Shown here: positions 31,440 through 32,709 of the stretch, piece by piece | How positions within the stretch are numbered: the stretch's first letter is position 1 | Layout: each line of letters opens with the position of its first letter | Assembly (NCBI GenBank): GCA_937139465.1 | Contig: CAKZQE010000285.1 | Coordinates: forward strand, 1 to 32,709 | DNA: 32,709 nucleotides | DNA from: an uncultured Gammaproteobacteria bacterium | Lineage (GTDB): Bacteria; Pseudomonadota; Gammaproteobacteria; Pseudomonadales; Litorivicinaceae | Direction of reading: 5' to 3' | The notes under the pieces: model-generated | The model's input: the letters and a program-made list of their open reading frames with translations, nothing else | Databases searched by the model: none | What the model was told of the DNA's origin: nothing | Program-made: the position numbers and the translations under genes

Positions 31440-32207
31440 CTCGCCGCCGTAGAGCGCGAAAGCTTGCGCGGCGGCGGCGGCGAGCGCGACGGCGATCACC
31501 ACCGAGACGCTCGTCCCCGCGGCGACCGGCAGAGGCATACTTCGTTTCCGTCGCCGCCGCGTGAGCTGGGGCACGACGCTCTCTCCGATCCCCACGGAGA
31601 GCAAACCGGTGAGTAAACCGCCGAGAGCGGTGGCGACGACGGCGACGGGGTCAAAGAGCGGCGCGTCGTATTCGTACCGAGTCCCGTCAAAGGCGGTCAA
31701 AGTCATCGTGTACGTGCTCGACGAATGAGCGTCTTCGTCTGAGGTACTGTCATCCGCGGCGTCGTTTCCGGTCTCGACGCCCATCAAAACGTAAACGCCC
31801 AGAAAAAACGTGAGCGCGCCGTACGCGGCTCGTAACGCGTCGGGGTCCGCCGACGCGACGGCGAGTCCTCCGGCGCATCCGAAGGGCAAACCCACGGCGA
31901 TGAACTGTTTGGAGACCCGCCAGTCCACTAAACCGCGTTTGGTGTACCCCAGGAGCCCGGACGAGAACCCGAAGCACTCGGTGATGAGCGCGACGTTGAA
32001 CGCCTCCGCCGGCGTCGCGAGCGGGAACTCGGGGCCGAGCGCTTGGAAGCCGATGAGGAAGATGGGGGAGAAGAGCGCGGCGCCTCCTATGCCGGTGAGC
32101 ATCGCGGTCGTCGCGACGCACACGGACACGGGGAACATGAACGCGTACTTGGTCCAGTACTCGGTGTGCAAAGCGGCGGTCTGCGCGAGCTCGACGGCGG
32201 ACGAGAG
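31416..32207 (-). CDS. TauE/SafE-like membrane transporter fragment, green-algal type
   Basis: An open frame on the minus strand encodes an integral membrane protein of the sulfite exporter TauE/SafE family. Conserved-looking parts are MLTGIGGAALFSPIFLIGF, AFNVALITECFGFSSGLLGY, a segment GGLLTGLLSVGIGESVVPQL and a following hydrophobic helix. The proteins most like it, from memory, are in prasinophyte picoalgae (Micromonas, Ostreococcus, Bathycoccus). The C-terminal half-repeat is cut off at about 31416. The N-terminal boundary is unclear: upstream of about 32207 the frame stays open to 32525 but is Arg/Ala/Gly low complexity and unlikely to be this protein. High CpG and GC and the opposite orientation set it apart from the bacterial genes. 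Confidence 0.7.
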
Positions 32208-32450
32208 GCACCGCGCGCGGGACGTCCCGAAAGAACGCCCGAGAAGAGGTCCACGCCGGAGACGGCACCCGCCAACGAGATTTCCTACTCCGGGACGGGC
32301 GGTCGAGGCTGACGGGCGCGCGCGGGCGCCCGCCGTCGCTGCACCTCTGCCCCGCCTGATCTCCCCGCGCCTCTGGGCGGGCCTGCGCCGCCCCCGCCTC
32401 GCCACCTGCCAGGCCTCCGCGCGCCGCCCTCCTCGCGGCACCGCCGGGGC
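32208..32450. other. GC-rich low-complexity spacer in the algal segment
   Basis: A run of very GC-rich, CpG-dense sequence (most extreme about 32290-32450). Several frames stay open through it but give only Arg/Ala/Pro/Gly-rich translations. I see no domain, RNA or repeat. It may be intergenic or intronic algal DNA, or hold a further assembly join. Confidence 0.4.
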
Positions 32451-32709
32451 GGCTCGGTCAGCTCGACGCCGTACAGGCAGAACATGCACTGCGAAAGCGC
32501 CTTGTCGAAGCGCTCGAGAAGACACTCCACAGCCTCCAGGCGCGTCGGCGGCGGAACCGGTTCGGACGCGATCGTCGCTTCAAAGGGACCGCGCTCCTCG
32601 GCGTTTTCGTTTTCGTCGGGAAAAGAATTCTTTTCCCGCTCCGCCCACGCCTCGCACATCGCCACTTGCGCGCGCTTGTTCTTGGCGTACTGCCTCGTGC
32701 CGTCGAACG
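32451..32709 (-). CDS. Eukaryote-like protein fragment at the right edge, unidentified
   Basis: A minus-strand frame is open from the window edge to about 32451. It encodes an acidic, charged segment (REKNSFPDENENAEERG) and a helical, cysteine-containing stretch (LEAVECLLERFDKALSQC, then MFCLYGVEL). It does not look bacterial in composition. The LYG-containing stretch faintly recalls plant Hir3/CABIN1 histone-chaperone subunits, but that resemblance is weak and from memory. Downstream the frame decays into low-complexity sequence, so an intron boundary or gene end is probably near 32450. Function is not assigned. Confidence 0.35.

Noticed and set aside
31416-32709. Horizontal transfer of an algal transporter gene into the bacterium
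   Set aside because: Both the bacterial and the algal gene are broken at the same point with microhomology, no mobile element is present, and the algal fragment runs to the window edge; a chimeric contig is simpler.

Overview
Almost the whole window (1 to about 31,430) is one continuous piece of gammaproteobacterial chromosome around the replication origin. The last roughly 1.27 kb (about 31,440-32,709) looks like nuclear DNA of a green picoalga joined to it. The bacterial order is parB-parA-rsmG-mnmG | oriC-like region | DUF2805 gene | mnmE-yidC-yidD-rnpA-rpmH | oriC-like region | dnaA-dnaN-recF-gyrB | gmhB-glyS-glyQ | lipid A acyltransferase | trkH-trkA-rsmB-fmt-def | LysM gene-dprA-tsaC-hemF-aroE | purK-purE-DUF815 ATPase. 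This matches the Pseudomonas/Oceanospirillales origin arrangement, down to the gmhB-glyS-glyQ and rsmB-fmt-def-lysM-dprA-tsaC-hemF-aroE blocks. An uncultured marine gammaproteobacterium is a reasonable inference; a species cannot be named from this.

Replication and segregation region (1-14,220). Two separate intergenic regions carry perfect DnaA boxes. One lies upstream of mnmG (3449-3868), the E. coli-type position. The other lies between rpmH and dnaA (7862-8241), the Pseudomonas-type position. They share a 12-base word that is not a DnaA box. The minus-strand operon mnmG-rsmG-parA-parB runs off the left edge inside parB. Three parS-like 16-mers, the presumed targets of that ParB, lie inside recF, gmhB and glyS. 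dnaA-dnaN-recF-gyrB is tightly packed on the plus strand and ends at a strong hairpin terminator that sits inside the 3' end of the convergent gmhB gene. rpmH-rnpA-yidD-yidC-mnmE reads leftward as one tightly coupled ribosome / RNase P / membrane insertase / tRNA-modification operon.

Housekeeping region (14,221-30,600). gmhB supplies heptose for lipopolysaccharide. glyQS encodes the tetrameric glycyl-tRNA synthetase. An LpxL/LpxM-family acyltransferase is read divergently from glyQ. def-fmt-rsmB-trkA-trkH is a minus-strand operon with overlapping genes, covering N-terminal Met processing, rRNA methylation and potassium uptake. A divergent plus-strand operon runs from a LysM-domain secreted protein through dprA, tsaC, hemF and aroE, followed by purK-purE and a DUF815 AAA-type ATPase.

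Right end (about 31,416-32,709). The DUF815 gene loses its expected C-terminus at about 31,439. The sequence then becomes an opposite-strand, GC-rich coding segment for a TauE/SafE-like membrane protein, itself cut off at the same point, and after it a second eukaryote-like fragment. The simplest reading is a chimeric metagenomic contig, not gene transfer. I found no tRNA or rRNA genes, CRISPR arrays, insertion sequences, prophage or defence islands. Apart from the origin architecture and the chimeric end, the gene content is ordinary core genome, and I do not see a convincing new multi-gene system.
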